DNA of 64,000 bases, from positions 806,001 to 870,000 of the forward strand of contig NZ_CP014639.1 of NCBI RefSeq assembly GCF_001653975.1, read 5' to 3'. The position numbers were made by a program, and so were the translations under genes. Positions 1 to 9,419 of this stretch are shown piece by piece (within the stretch, counting starts at the first letter, position 1; every line of letters begins with the position of its first letter). The notes below the pieces were generated by a model. It saw only the letters and a program-made list of their open reading frames with translations. It was not told the DNA's origin and did no database searches. This DNA is from Candidatus Chlamydia sanziniae. Lineage in GTDB: Bacteria > Chlamydiota > Chlamydiia > Chlamydiales > Chlamydiaceae.

Positions 1-1236
1 TGTTTCCGTGGGTTGGGTTTGGATAATCACTTTATTATTTCGGATTTCCGCAGAAAGATTTAAAGGAGCACCATTTTTAGTAAAGAGAGTAAGTTTTCTT
101 AGATATTCACGAAAACGATGCCGGATGCCAGCTTCATCGATAAGAGCAAGATCATGCAAAATGCCATGTTCTTGAGCAATAATAGATTGGAGAAAGGTAT
201 TTTCTAAAGTCTTTTCATCCAGAAACTCTACAGCCCAACTGATAGGGATATGATTATAGGGAGGTGCCATCACAATGGTCAGTGCCATATTGTTCTTTAC
301 AACATCTAAAAACAGCTTACTAACATCCTTGACATAAAGAGGAAGATCCATCTGGTAAATGCCTTGATGTAAGACAATAGGAAGTACGGGCTCTAAAGTA
401 TATACTTGTGGATTTACAGTAGCAATGTACTTAACAGGGAAGAAGAGGAAGACAGGTAAATTAAGGTTAAGGGGAATAAATTCTTGTTTAAGAAAGAGTA
501 GGCGTAGAAAATCCGCTTGAGGATCATTCAAATTCATATACGTGTTTTCAAAGGGAATCAGGATTTTTTTCCATCCTTGAGGAATAGGAAAAATAATTTC
601 GTCATGATTTCCTTGAGCGATGCGGTTTCTTTCTAATTCTTCGAAGGAGATTTTATTTAAGTTAAAAGTCAACTCGAGGCCTTGCTCTTTCAAAGCATTC
701 ACGTATTCTTTAGGACCACTTACTTTTTGATTGAGATACTTCGGCCAAATATCTAAATACTCATACCCTTTGGGGGGACTGCCTATGGGAGTAGTTACGG
801 TAATGACAATATCTTCAGTTACATATTGGGTAAGCCGGATGGAAACATCATTTGCATCTACACTGTGGATTTCTTTGCGTATATTAATTTCATGATCTAG
901 AGTAACAAGATTACATTTATCGATAGTAGCAATCCAGCTTTCGGAATGACCTGTGACACTGATCACAACCTCAAGGTTTGTGGAACGTAGATCTTGAACA
1001 GTACTTTTATTCCCTGTAATGGTTAAGGAGACTTTTTTGCTCAGCAAGCCGTTTTTTTGTAGACCCAGGACCGTTTGTTCGGGTTCCAAGTCGACAATGC
1101 GTATGGGAATGTTCGTAAGCGTTCGTGTGATAGTCACGCTCTGTCCTACTAAGATCCAAATAATTATAGCAAATCCTAAGGAGACAGCTTTTCTAGGCCA
1201 GTTTCGAATAAACAATTGTGAAAAAAAATTAATCAT
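1..1236 (-). CDS. ybbR: YbbR-domain membrane-anchored protein (partial, C-terminus outside window)
   Basis: The frame is open from an ATG at 1236 to the window edge (412 codons, no stop), so the C-terminus is missing. The start follows from a 4-base ATGA overlap with the stop of dacA. Residues about 12-32 form one hydrophobic segment (PRKAVSLGFAIIIWILVGQS), followed by a long beta-rich part of the kind made by repeated YbbR domains. YbbR/CdaR proteins are encoded next to CdaA-type diadenylate cyclases and modulate them in Firmicutes. Position and topology match CT_011. That it acts on DacA here is inferred from the coupling. Confidence 0.8.
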   Translation of the reverse strand, partial: MINFFSQLFIRNWPRKAVSLGFAIIIWILVGQSVTITRTLTNIPIRIVDLEPEQTVLGLQKNGLLSKKVSLTITGNKSTVQDLRSTNLEVVISVTGHSESWIATIDKCNLVTLDHEINIRKEIHSVDANDVSIRLTQYVTEDIVITVTTPIGSPPKGYEYLDIWPKYLNQKVSGPKEYVNALKEQGLELTFNLNKISFEELERNRIAQGNHDEIIFPIPQGWKKILIPFENTYMNLNDPQADFLRLLFLKQEFIPLNLNLPVFLFFPVKYIATVNPQVYTLEPVLPIVLHQGIYQMDLPLYVKDVSKLFLDVVKNNMALTIVMAPPYNHIPISWAVEFLDEKTLENTFLQSIIAQEHGILHDLALIDEAGIRHRFREYLRKLTLFTKNGAPLNLSAEIRNNKVIIQTQPTET

Positions 1237-2027
1237 TTCTTCCAAATCCGGGAAATCAAAGGTTTTCGTTTGTGTTCCTTAGGAGAAAGAATGCTACGCA
1301 GTACTGCCTTGAATTTATCAATTTGTACACCCCTTGTCAGTAGGCCGCCTCGTGATAAAGAAACACTACCATTCTCTTCAGAGACTGTGATAATTAATGC
1401 ATCTGTGCGTTGGCTAGCTCCTAAAGCAGCACGATGCCGTGTTCCCATAGATCGTGAAAGTTGAGTAGTATCATGAGCAAGCGGAAGGACTACGCGAGCA
1501 TAGGTGAGAGTTTCCCCTCTCAGGATTACTGCACCATCGTGTAGGGGCGACGAAGGCTCGAAAATTGTTTCTAATAGTTCTTCAGAAAAATTCGCATTGA
1601 TGTTTACTGAAGAGAAACTTAAGTATTCATCAAAGGAGTCTTTGTTTTCCATGACGATAAGAGCCCCAATTTGTCGTTCTGATAATTGGTATACACTTGC
1701 GGCCAACTGCTCAACAAATTGATCTTGTGTATCAATAACAAATTTTTTCCCATGAAAACGTATTCGAGATAAAGCAAGACGAATTTCTGGTTGGAAAATG
1801 ATAAAGACAACAATGGTAGCAATGTTGACGACATGTAACATGAGTCTACGAATAATAGGAAGATGGAGTTTGTCAGCAAGAACAAAAAGTAAAAGGAAAG
1901 CAAGCAACCCAAAGACTACGTCCATAGCACGCGTTCCCCAAAAAATTTTTAAAAGATAATTCAGCATTACCCAGATCAAAAGAATTTCTAGAAGAGGCGT
2001 AGTATAATAAATAATATCAAAGGGCAT
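1233..2027 (-). CDS. dacA: Diadenylate cyclase (CdaA/DacA type, c-di-AMP synthase)
   Basis: Makes cyclic di-AMP from two ATP (or ADP) at the membrane. Three hydrophobic segments lie within residues about 10-80, followed by the DAC catalytic domain with the hallmark DGA motif at residues 164-166 and the GTRHRAALG motif at 195-203. The length of 264 residues is typical of CdaA. It is the homologue of CT_012, the chlamydial cyclase whose product is sensed by host STING. Translation is coupled to ybbR by the ATGA overlap. It is read divergently from cydA, with 183 bases between the two starts. Confidence 0.95.
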   Translation of the reverse strand: MPFDIIYYTTPLLEILLIWVMLNYLLKIFWGTRAMDVVFGLLAFLLLFVLADKLHLPIIRRLMLHVVNIATIVVFIIFQPEIRLALSRIRFHGKKFVIDTQDQFVEQLAASVYQLSERQIGALIVMENKDSFDEYLSFSSVNINANFSEELLETIFEPSSPLHDGAVILRGETLTYARVVLPLAHDTTQLSRSMGTRHRAALGASQRTDALIITVSEENGSVSLSRGGLLTRGVQIDKFKAVLRSILSPKEHKRKPLISRIWKK

Positions 2028-2210
2028 AGTGTTACTAGGTTTTTAGGCAGAATGCTTAAACAAGCACGCAGCTGTCGTCCAGAAAGGAGATGTCTTACAT
2101 CGTAACATATCCAACAAAAAAGGTTAACAGCAAAGCATTTTATAGTTGCAATAGTTTGCTTTATACTTCAAATTGCAGTTTTTTAATTTGCATATTGATT
2201 CTGGAGCAAT

Positions 2211-3563
2211 ATGGACGCTGTCATCTTATCTAGAATACAGTTTGGATTGTTTGTAGGTTTTCATTACCTCTTTGTTCCTCTTAGCATGGGATTAAGTATG
2301 ATGCTTGTTCTTATGGAAGGACTCTACTTAATTACCAAAAAAACCTTGTATAAACAGATGACTTGGTTTTGGGTAGGCATTTTTGCCTTGACTTTTGTTG
2401 TAGGCGTGGTTACAGGTATTATGCAGATTTTTTCCTTCGGTTCTAACTGGGCGAATTTTTCTGAGTATACCGGAAATATTTTTGGCACTTTGCTAGGAAG
2501 TGAAGGCATTTTTGCTTTTTTCTTGGAATCAGGGTTTTTAGGCATCTTGCTATTCGGTCGGCATAAGGTTTCTAAAAAAATGCATTTTTTTGCGACCTGC
2601 ATGGTGATGCTAGGTGCACATATGAGTGCCTTTTGGATTATTTGTGCTAATTCTTGGATGCAAACACCTTCGGGATATACAATGGTCATGCAGCATGGAA
2701 AACTCATACCTGCACTTACCTCATTTTGGGAAGTCGTCTTTTCCCCAACCACAATGCATCGTTTTGGTCATGTAGTGTTAGGAACATGGCTTTCAGGAAT
2801 TTTTCTTGTCATCGGAATTTCTGCTTACTATTTGCATAGACAGCGGCATACGACATTTGCTAAAAAAGGACTGAAATTAGGTGTGATTTGTGCTGCTGTA
2901 GTTCTTATTTTACAACTTTGGTCCGCTGATATTACAGCTCGTGGCGTTGCTAAAAATCAACCAGCGAAGCTAGCAAGCTTTGAAGGAGTGTTTAAAACTG
3001 AAAACTCTAGTCCTATGTGGTTGTTTGGCTATGTAGATGTAAAAAATGAACGTGTCATTGGGCTCCCACTTCCTGGAGGACTCTCCTTTTTAGTCCATAG
3101 AAATATTAAAAGTCCCGTTATAGGCCTAGATCAGTTCCCCAAGGAGGAATGGCCTAATGTTCCTGTTGTCTTTCAGCTCTACCATCTTATGATTCTATGT
3201 TGGGGCCTCATGGTCTTACTAACAGTGATCGCTTGGTTTGTTTATAAGGAAAAACGTTGGGCTTTAAATTCTTGTATGCTTGGTATATTAACATTTTCTA
3301 TGCTTGTCCCCGAAGTCTGTAATGAGGTTGGCTGGTGCGCTGCGGAAATCGGCAGACAACCTTGGGTAGTTCAGGGCTTACTAAAGACTAAAGATGCAAT
3401 TTCCCCAATCGTACAACCAGGTCAAGTTATACAGTCCTTGCTCATGTTTAGCTGTGTCTTTACAGGCCTTTTGTCTCTTTTTATCGTGCTTTTGTGTAAA
3501 AAGGTAAAACGAGGTCCTGATGAAAAGGATCTCATAGAACTAACAAACTTAAGTCAGAGGTGA
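2211..3563 (+). CDS. cydA: Cytochrome bd ubiquinol oxidase subunit I
   Basis: Quinol-oxidising, haem-carrying subunit of the bd-type terminal oxidase in the inner membrane; it reduces O2 to water. Multiple membrane spans are visible. His18 (GFHYLF) and His187 (FGHVVLGTW) correspond to family haem ligands, Glu98 lies in GSEG, and the conserved GRQPW box follows AAEI near residue 385. At 450 residues it is a short Q-loop version. Four bases separate it from cydB, so the two form one transcription unit. This is the only oxidase gene pair in the window. Confidence 0.97.
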   Translation: MDAVILSRIQFGLFVGFHYLFVPLSMGLSMMLVLMEGLYLITKKTLYKQMTWFWVGIFALTFVVGVVTGIMQIFSFGSNWANFSEYTGNIFGTLLGSEGIFAFFLESGFLGILLFGRHKVSKKMHFFATCMVMLGAHMSAFWIICANSWMQTPSGYTMVMQHGKLIPALTSFWEVVFSPTTMHRFGHVVLGTWLSGIFLVIGISAYYLHRQRHTTFAKKGLKLGVICAAVVLILQLWSADITARGVAKNQPAKLASFEGVFKTENSSPMWLFGYVDVKNERVIGLPLPGGLSFLVHRNIKSPVIGLDQFPKEEWPNVPVVFQLYHLMILCWGLMVLLTVIAWFVYKEKRWALNSCMLGILTFSMLVPEVCNEVGWCAAEIGRQPWVVQGLLKTKDAISPIVQPGQVIQSLLMFSCVFTGLLSLFIVLLCKKVKRGPDEKDLIELTNLSQR

Positions 3564-3567
3564 TTTT

Positions 3568-4602
3568 GTGGAACTCTCCCTAACCGCTATTTTACCAATA
3601 GTTTGGTATGTGATTTTGGGTGCTGCTGTCTTTGCTTATGCACTAGGCGATGGTTTTGACCTTGGATTAGGTATTATCTACCCAATGGCGAAAGACAACA
3701 CAGAACGTCGCATCTTATTGAACTCCATAGGGCCTGTATGGGATGGTAATGAAGTTTGGCTTATTATTATTGTCGGAGGGTTATTTGCAGGATTTCCTAG
3801 AGCTTATGCAAATCTTCTATCGATTTTTTATATGCCCATTTGGACACTCGTACTCATGTACATCTGTCGGGGTTGTGCCTTAGAGTTTCGTAGCAAATCA
3901 GAATCTTCGTCTTGGCAGACGGTGTGGGATGTAGTCTTTGTAGTTTCTGGCATGGCCATTGGTTTATTTTTAGGTACACTTGTAGGCAACATTATCCTTG
4001 GTTTACCTTTATCCCCAGAGACTCCTTATTCCTCGTTATCCTGGTTGTTATTTTTCCGCCCCTACGCCGTTTTATGCGGAAGCCTTGTAGTTAGTGCTTT
4101 TGCCATTCATGGTGCATGCTTTGCTTTAATGAAAACTTCAGGACCCCTCCAAAAACGTATTGCTAATCGTTTTTCTCATGTCTTATCTGTATTTTTAGTA
4201 TTCTACTTATTCATCTTGTTCGTGAGTGTAACGACTATTCATAAACGTTTTGATGCCTTTCCTACTAATCCCTTGTTGATTTTGTCTATTGTTTTGATCT
4301 TTAGTTGTTGCGTAGCGGCTAGGACCAGTGTATCTCGAAAACGTTATGGATATGCTTTTATCTATTCTGCTTTGAATTTACTGATGTTAATTTTATCTGC
4401 AGTTATTTTGACCTTTCCTAACCTTCTTTTATCCACAATAAATCCTGAATACAGTTACACGATTTACAATAGTGTTGTTGAAGTAAAAACTCTAAAAAGT
4501 TTATTGCTTATTGTCCTTATTGGTTTGCCTTTGGCGAGTGCTTATAGTATCTATGTGTATCGTGTATTTAGAGGTAAAACAGATTTTCCTTCTATTTATT
4601 AA
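3568..4602 (+). CDS. cydB: Cytochrome bd ubiquinol oxidase subunit II
   Basis: Partner of CydA in the bd oxidase. It starts with GTG at 3568, four bases after the cydA stop. The N-terminal region carries the family patterns GDGFDLGLG and GPVWDGNEVWL, followed by about eight hydrophobic spans. Length of 344 residues is normal. The gene ends 83 bases before the convergent CT_017-like gene; I see no convincing terminator hairpin in that gap. Confidence 0.97.
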   Translation: MELSLTAILPIVWYVILGAAVFAYALGDGFDLGLGIIYPMAKDNTERRILLNSIGPVWDGNEVWLIIIVGGLFAGFPRAYANLLSIFYMPIWTLVLMYICRGCALEFRSKSESSSWQTVWDVVFVVSGMAIGLFLGTLVGNIILGLPLSPETPYSSLSWLLFFRPYAVLCGSLVVSAFAIHGACFALMKTSGPLQKRIANRFSHVLSVFLVFYLFILFVSVTTIHKRFDAFPTNPLLILSIVLIFSCCVAARTSVSRKRYGYAFIYSALNLLMLILSAVILTFPNLLLSTINPEYSYTIYNSVVEVKTLKSLLLIVLIGLPLASAYSIYVYRVFRGKTDFPSIY

Positions 4603-4685
4603 GGAATTCCAGGGGAGAGCTGTTGCTTTAGGTTAGAAAACCCTAAGAGAACCTTTTAAGCCCATGTGATTCGCATAGCTCTTTA

Positions 4686-5903
4686 TCAAGAAGCTTCTTT
4701 GATACTTAAAACATAGTAAGCAGGAAAGGCAAAATGGTTATTTGGCCGTGGTAGACATTCTATAACCACGGGTTTGCCTACCCACGGGTCTAAGTTTACA
4801 TTTGTAGCATAAAGAAAGGCTGTTGTATTTTCCTTAACTATGTCTTTGAGTAAGTAATCCCCTGGGTTGTTTTTCACTATATGAGGATACACTTCTAATA
4901 CACCTGTAAGAACTTGCTTGTTTTTTTGCTCAGCACGATAAAAATCTTCTCGCTTTAAAGATGGGGAATGATTTTGAAATTCTTGCATGGCTGCCCAAAT
5001 CTTAAACAACGAATGCTCAAGATTTTCGCGTCCTTGTATAAGAGGAGAAGATTTTAACGTAGCTCGCTTTCGAATATGACGAGAAAGTAGCGACGTTGAT
5101 GATGATGTGTGTATCGATGATGCTACAGGTTCTTCAGACGTAGAAGCTACAGGTACAGCTGATTGAATTTCTAGAGATTTAGATAGATAGGCTTCTTGGA
5201 TTTCCTCTAAAGCTTTTTGTACAAGAACTTGTAGATTGGGAACACTACTAAATTCTTCGGATTGGACAAGATTGATTTTTTTATAAATAGCATCTAAATC
5301 AATCTCATTAAGATTTTTTGTTAACTCTGTATGAGCAAACTCCAAAGCAGATTGTAATAAATCTAAAGCAATTTTTTTTTGTCTTTCACATTGAGTATAA
5401 AGTTCAATCGGACCTTTCGAGACCACAAAGTTCTTTGCAACATAAAACACACAGTCTAGAGGTAGAGCAATCTCTAGCCATTTGCCTTGAGACACCTGTG
5501 TTGTAGGGGATACAGTTGTCCCTCGTTTGAGGCGTGCTAACACAGGAGCAGAAGTTGTAGGATTTAAACGAACATTAACTTGCTCGCCTTCAATCACATT
5601 GTCTAAGACAAAAGTACGAAATACATAACCCGTAAGTCCTAAAGGAGCAGCAACAACATAGTAGTCCTTGCTTTCACCAAGCACAGCAATAAGATCTCCT
5701 TTTGAGAGTTCTTTAATGATAGTACTGTCTGTATGGGGCGCTAGACGCATACGGACACGATTGCCTTTGATCTCTCCTGTAAATGAAAGAAACGCTTGAT
5801 CTACTGAAGATGTAGAAATTTGGAGATCCACAGTATAGACAGTTGCTGGGCTTAACGCTGTTCCGAGAGCGAAAAGAAGCATAGAAATTGAGAGCATTCT
5901 CAT
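4686..5903 (-). CDS. Secreted SH3b-domain protein, CT_017 (Ctad1)-like
   Basis: The 405-residue product begins with a likely signal peptide (residues 1-about 20, MRMLSISMLLFALGTALSPA). Two bacterial SH3 modules follow, at about 47-100 (RMRLAPHTDSTI...GYVFRTFV) and 105-163 (VNVRLNPTTSAP...FYVAKNFV). A charged helical middle, a Ser/Thr-rich linker near 250-275 and a conserved C-terminal region complete it. Position beside CT_016-like matches C. trachomatis CT_017, described as the adhesin/invasin Ctad1 with two SH3 domains that engages integrin beta-1. The domain layout is seen; the adhesin role in this organism is inferred from homology. Confidence 0.75.
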   Translation of the reverse strand: MRMLSISMLLFALGTALSPATVYTVDLQISTSSVDQAFLSFTGEIKGNRVRMRLAPHTDSTIIKELSKGDLIAVLGESKDYYVVAAPLGLTGYVFRTFVLDNVIEGEQVNVRLNPTTSAPVLARLKRGTTVSPTTQVSQGKWLEIALPLDCVFYVAKNFVVSKGPIELYTQCERQKKIALDLLQSALEFAHTELTKNLNEIDLDAIYKKINLVQSEEFSSVPNLQVLVQKALEEIQEAYLSKSLEIQSAVPVASTSEEPVASSIHTSSSTSLLSRHIRKRATLKSSPLIQGRENLEHSLFKIWAAMQEFQNHSPSLKREDFYRAEQKNKQVLTGVLEVYPHIVKNNPGDYLLKDIVKENTTAFLYATNVNLDPWVGKPVVIECLPRPNNHFAFPAYYVLSIKEAS

Positions 5904-6049
5904 GCTTTACTCCTAAGAAATACATTTGAGCTAGAGATCGATAAAAACCATCGCTTATCGTTTTAGAGACCTTAGCCCCCAGAAAAAGAATTATATCGGC
6001 CTAGAAGAAAAAGTCAATTCCCTTACCCAAAGCTTAGAATATCGTAAAG

Positions 6050-6796
6050 TTAGGTATAGAGAACAGCTTTTATATGTTCACAATTGGACTCTCCGCAAGT
6101 ACAACCTATAGGAGTGCCTAAATAAACATTGAACTGCTCACTAGGATTCAGAGGATTAGTAACTACATAGAGTTTGTCTCCACTTTGGATAATATCCCAA
6201 GTACGAAACACAAGATCTTGATCGGAGACTGTGATATGGTCTTCTTCGTAGATCACTCTTCCAATTTGACAGTGCATGCAATTACAGTGAGGTTCCGGTT
6301 TTGGTAAAAGAGTTGCGTTGTTTCCTGCAAGAGTACGAATAACCGCGGCCATTTTTTCTAGCACATCCGCAGGGGCATCGGAGTGATCTTTGTGCTCAGG
6401 AATATGTTGAAGAATTGCCTCAATAGGATTTGTACCCGCAAATAAGGGAGAAATAAAATTCTTTGGTAACACTTGAATGTCATTTCCTTTCGTGACTTGT
6501 TGTAAAATATTCATAATCATATTCATACCAACTTTTTCATCTTCTCGGATAGAGTCTTCTTTGATATGAGTGAGTTGAGATGTTTCAAGGTGAAGAAGAT
6601 GTTCATGAAAAGCAATGTCAATAATGGATTGGTCTAAGTTGGGAATCGAAATAACCTTACCATCAAGAAGGTGGAGTTTTAATGTTGTTTGGCCTTTTCC
6701 CTCCTCTTCTTGAGATTCGATAAATGCGATTTGACTCCACCGTGCTGAGATATAGGGAGGGATGCAGATTAATTGATCATTAATTTTGACTTTCAT
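6050..6796 (-). CDS. Conserved chlamydial protein, CT_016-like, with two Cys clusters
   Basis: A soluble 248-residue protein with no signal peptide or membrane span. The first 85 residues look like a small beta-rich domain. Cysteines cluster at 171/173/176 (HCNCMHC) and 232/234/239 followed by His241 (CTCGESNCEH), which suggests a bound metal such as zinc. I recognise it as the CT_016 position, between the CT_017-like gene and phoH, but know no proven function. ATG at 6796 is followed by a well-formed reading frame; upstream TGAGGTCAC is a weak ribosome site. It is divergent from phoH across 331 bases. Confidence 0.65.
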   Translation of the reverse strand: MKVKINDQLICIPPYISARWSQIAFIESQEEEGKGQTTLKLHLLDGKVISIPNLDQSIIDIAFHEHLLHLETSQLTHIKEDSIREDEKVGMNMIMNILQQVTKGNDIQVLPKNFISPLFAGTNPIEAILQHIPEHKDHSDAPADVLEKMAAVIRTLAGNNATLLPKPEPHCNCMHCQIGRVIYEEDHITVSDQDLVFRTWDIIQSGDKLYVVTNPLNPSEQFNVYLGTPIGCTCGESNCEHIKAVLYT

Positions 6797-7127
6797 AGTG
6801 ACCTCAGGAGAATGAGTCCTATCTTAGGGTTATTTATGGCTATTGTAGAGCACGCTTCTTTTTTTTGACAATAAATTAGCAGTTAAGAGTTTTGATTGCC
6901 AATTTTTTTCCAGGCACCTTAGGATCAGCTAGTGTACCTTTTTTGTTATCATAAGAATATTGTTTTTTTTAATCAGTACTATTAAAGAAGGGCAGGATGG
7001 CAGCAACGTTTATTTAAAAATAAGGCAGTTGCTGCGAATTACAATATAGGGCCTTTCAGGCTACTTTAGCAAAAAAATATTAATAGTATAGAGATATGCT
7101 GCTGAATACGAAAATAGGGTAATTATA
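6797..7127. other. Intergenic region between CT_016-like and phoH
   Basis: This 331-base gap between divergent starts contains no credible ORF. It is T-rich, with several runs of six to nine T. Its one striking element is the nested inverted repeat at 7000-7035, listed separately. Promoters for both genes must lie here, but I cannot pick a convincing -35/-10 pair. Confidence 0.6.
7000..7035. other. Nested inverted repeat upstream of phoH
   Basis: GCAGCAAC at 7000-7007 pairs perfectly with GTTGCTGC at 7028-7035. Inside it, TTATT (about 7009-7013) can pair with AATAA (about 7018-7022). The arms total 13 base pairs with a small loop. No T-run follows on either strand, so it is not a plain terminator. 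It lies 92 bases before the phoH start and could be a leader structure, a protein site or part of a small RNA. Confidence 0.5.
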
Positions 7128-8414
7128 ATGAAAAAAGCTATGGTCATTGATACAAGTGTATTTATTTACGATCCTGAAGCTCTTTTCTCTTTTGAAAATA
7201 CCCGTGTGATTATTCCTTTCCCAGTGATCGAAGAATTAGAAGCCTTTGGTAAATTTCGAGATGAACCTGCTAAGAATGCTTCTCGTGCTTTAAGTAATAT
7301 TCGTTTGCTATTAGAAAATGTGGAGAGTAAGGTGACAGAAGGTACAATGTTACCCAATGGCAGTGAGCTACGTATAGAAGTCGCTCCTTTATCTAATGAT
7401 GATCGGCGTGGGAAATTACAGACATTAGAATTGCTTCAAATGATCGCAGAACGAGAACCGATGGTTTTTGTAACTAAAAGTTTAGGCCGTAGGGTCCGTG
7501 CTGAAGCCTTACATATAGAGTCCAGAGATTATGAAAATAAACGTTTTTCCTTCCGTTCTTTGTATCGTGGGTATCGAGAACTTGAAGTAGCGGAAAGTGA
7601 AATTAAAAATTTTTATAAAAATGGCTTTTTAGAAATCCCTTCGGGAATTTCTCCTTCTCCAAATGAATATTTTTTTATTTCAGCAGGAGAAAGTTATTTT
7701 GCTTTAGGACGGTATTGTGTGAGTAAAGGCGGTATGATTGCTTTAAAAGCTTTTCCAGAGAGCATTTGGGGAGTGAAGCCTTTAAATACGGAACAGAAGT
7801 GTGCCTTTGATCTTCTTCTTCGAGACGACGTGAAATTAGTAACACTAATGGGACAGGCGGGATCAGGAAAAACAATTTTAGCATTGGCAGTCGCTATGTA
7901 TAAGGTTTTTGATCAAGGAACATACAACAAGCTATTAGTCAGTCGTCCTATTGTGCCTATGGGGAAGGATATAGGATTTCTCCCTGGATTGAAAGAGGAG
8001 AAACTTTTGCATTGGATGCAACCCATATACGATAATATGGAATTTCTCTTCAGTCTTAATGGTATGGGAAAATTTTCTGAAGCTCTTCAGTCTTTAATAG
8101 ATGCTAAGAAGTTGGAAATGGAGGCTCTCACTTACATACGGGGGCGGTCGTTACCTAAAGCTTTTATGATTATTGATGAGGCTCAAAATTTAACTCCTCA
8201 TGAAATCAAAACGATCATTTCTCGAGCAGGAAAGGGTACAAAAATTGTGTTAACAGGAGATCCAACACAAATTGATAGCTTGTATTTCGATGAAAACTCT
8301 AATGGACTTACCTACCTTGTTGGCAAGTTTCATCATTTAGCTCTTTATGGGCATATATTTATGAACCGTACAGAACGTTCAGAATTGGCTGCTGCTGCCG
8401 CAACAATTTTGTAG
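7128..8414 (+). CDS. phoH: PIN-PhoH ATPase (PhoH2-like)
   Basis: A two-domain protein of 428 residues. The N-terminal PIN ribonuclease-like domain starts MVIDTSVFIYDPEAL with acidic residues at D8 and E35/E36. The C-terminal PhoH ATPase has Walker A GQAGSGKT at 242-249 and Walker B IIDEAQN at 348-354, then a TGDPTQID motif. PIN-PhoH proteins act as RNA helicase/RNase modules in other bacteria. It is the CT_015 homologue. The ATG at 7128 has only a weak upstream AGGG. It converges on the CT_018-like gene, with five bases between the stops. Confidence 0.9.
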   Translation: MKKAMVIDTSVFIYDPEALFSFENTRVIIPFPVIEELEAFGKFRDEPAKNASRALSNIRLLLENVESKVTEGTMLPNGSELRIEVAPLSNDDRRGKLQTLELLQMIAEREPMVFVTKSLGRRVRAEALHIESRDYENKRFSFRSLYRGYRELEVAESEIKNFYKNGFLEIPSGISPSPNEYFFISAGESYFALGRYCVSKGGMIALKAFPESIWGVKPLNTEQKCAFDLLLRDDVKLVTLMGQAGSGKTILALAVAMYKVFDQGTYNKLLVSRPIVPMGKDIGFLPGLKEEKLLHWMQPIYDNMEFLFSLNGMGKFSEALQSLIDAKKLEMEALTYIRGRSLPKAFMIIDEAQNLTPHEIKTIISRAGKGTKIVLTGDPTQIDSLYFDENSNGLTYLVGKFHHLALYGHIFMNRTERSELAAAAATIL

Positions 8415-8419
8415 CTACT

Positions 8420-8914
8420 TTAACCATACACCTCATCTATTTCCTGTTGTGGAGTCTTTAATTGCATAGGAACTGGTTGTGGACTTAATGGTGTTGGGAG
8501 GGGTGTGTCTTTTTTTCCATGGAAACATTCTGAGCAGAATCTTATAAGGATACGTACAATCTTGATGATTCCTTGAATTAAATAATAGATGGCTTTTATG
8601 CCAAATACTTCTAACCAAGCATTAAAGCGGATTTTGGGTATTTCCCTGTGAATTAAGACGCAGGGTTTGGTGCGACATTTCTTACTGAAGTTACCCATAC
8701 GAATAGTAATTAGATTCTCAAGCTCGGTTATTCCTTGCAGAGCACGCATCCCTGTAATCGTACTCAGGAGGGGAAAATAGCTGAGAACTTTTTCAATAGG
8801 AGAACGGTAAAGCGGATTATTTAGTGGAATGTTCAATAAATTTTGAACTTGAGCAGCACTCCAAGATATGTGGGAATGTTGTATTAGAAAAATTCGATTA
8901 GAGATAATGCTCAT
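8420..8914 (-). CDS. Conserved hypothetical protein at the CT_018 position
   Basis: I do not recognise a function. The chosen ATG at 8914 gives 164 residues; the same frame extends upstream to a TTG at 8977 (185 residues), and neither start has a strong ribosome site. The product has a hydrophobic, basic stretch near residues 95-120 (IKAIYYLIQGIIKIVRILIRF in part) and a proline-rich tail (PLPTPLSPQPVP) ending EIDEVYG. It lies between phoH and ssrA/ileS, where C. trachomatis has CT_018. The stretch could be a membrane-associated amphipathic helix. Confidence 0.55.
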   Translation of the reverse strand: MSIISNRIFLIQHSHISWSAAQVQNLLNIPLNNPLYRSPIEKVLSYFPLLSTITGMRALQGITELENLITIRMGNFSKKCRTKPCVLIHREIPKIRFNAWLEVFGIKAIYYLIQGIIKIVRILIRFCSECFHGKKDTPLPTPLSPQPVPMQLKTPQQEIDEVYG

Positions 8915-9419
8915 GTCCGCTTTGTGCAAATACAATAAATTGCTTCTATAATGCCTAAAAAAATATTTTTTTCTCAAAAATTTTCTTTAATAATCCTTAA
9001 GATATAAAGGGTTAAGATCTTAACAATAAAAAATAAATTTTATTGGAATGGTAATGGAAAGTAACGAACAATACGGATCAGATTGCTATTAGGCTATCAC
9101 TATCCTGAAACTCATACTCTCGTCAGAGTCGATCTCTTGGTTTTGGAAGTTGTAGTGTGATACATAACAGTCGGTTTCATGTGCGAACAAATGGAAACAG
9201 AAGCGATGAGACTATGCTCGATTGCAAATGTATATGTTCGTATTGGGACTTTTTTATACTAAGAAGGCAAAACGATTCCGCCTTAAGTACAGATTTGAAT
9301 AACTAGGCGTGAAAAAACTTTCCAAAATATAGGAAAATACTTCGCCTGATTTAGCATAAATACAATCCTTTATAGGATTTTTTTGAGAACTAAATTTTAT
9401 TAGACTTTGTCTATAAAAA
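8915..9419. other. Gene-poor stretch between the CT_018-like gene and ssrA
   Basis: About 500 bases without an intact gene. It holds an interrupted plus-strand frame at 9065-9262, listed separately. It also holds a weak nested inverted repeat: AGGCG 9305-9309 with CGCCT 9343-9347, and TTTCC 9319-9323 with GGAAA 9332-9336. Short hairpins just beyond the ssrA 3' end (around 9400-9415) lack a clean T-tract, so no terminator is called. Confidence 0.5.
9065..9262 (+). pseudogene. Possible decayed small gene (frame interrupted by TGA)
   Basis: After an in-frame TAA (9062-9064), the frame is open for 31 codons, broken by TGA at 9158-9160, then open for 33 more codons to TAA at 9260-9262. The predicted peptide has ordinary composition (for example GYHYPETHTLVRVD before the stop, and CEQMETEAMRLCSIANVYV after it). 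There is no good start site. It could be debris of a small gene or a chance open run; I cannot match it to a family. Confidence 0.25.

Noticed and set aside
1019..1282. 87-codon plus-strand ORF at the ybbR/dacA boundary
   Set aside because: Antisense to two coupled genes; no support.
2324..2752. 142-codon minus-strand ORF inside cydA
   Set aside because: It is antisense to a certain gene, with no ribosome site and no recognisable product; frame shadow.
4603..4685. Imperfect inverted repeat CTTTAGGTT/AACCCTAAG between cydB and the CT_017-like gene
   Set aside because: Two mismatches in nine pairs and weak T-tract; not called a terminator.
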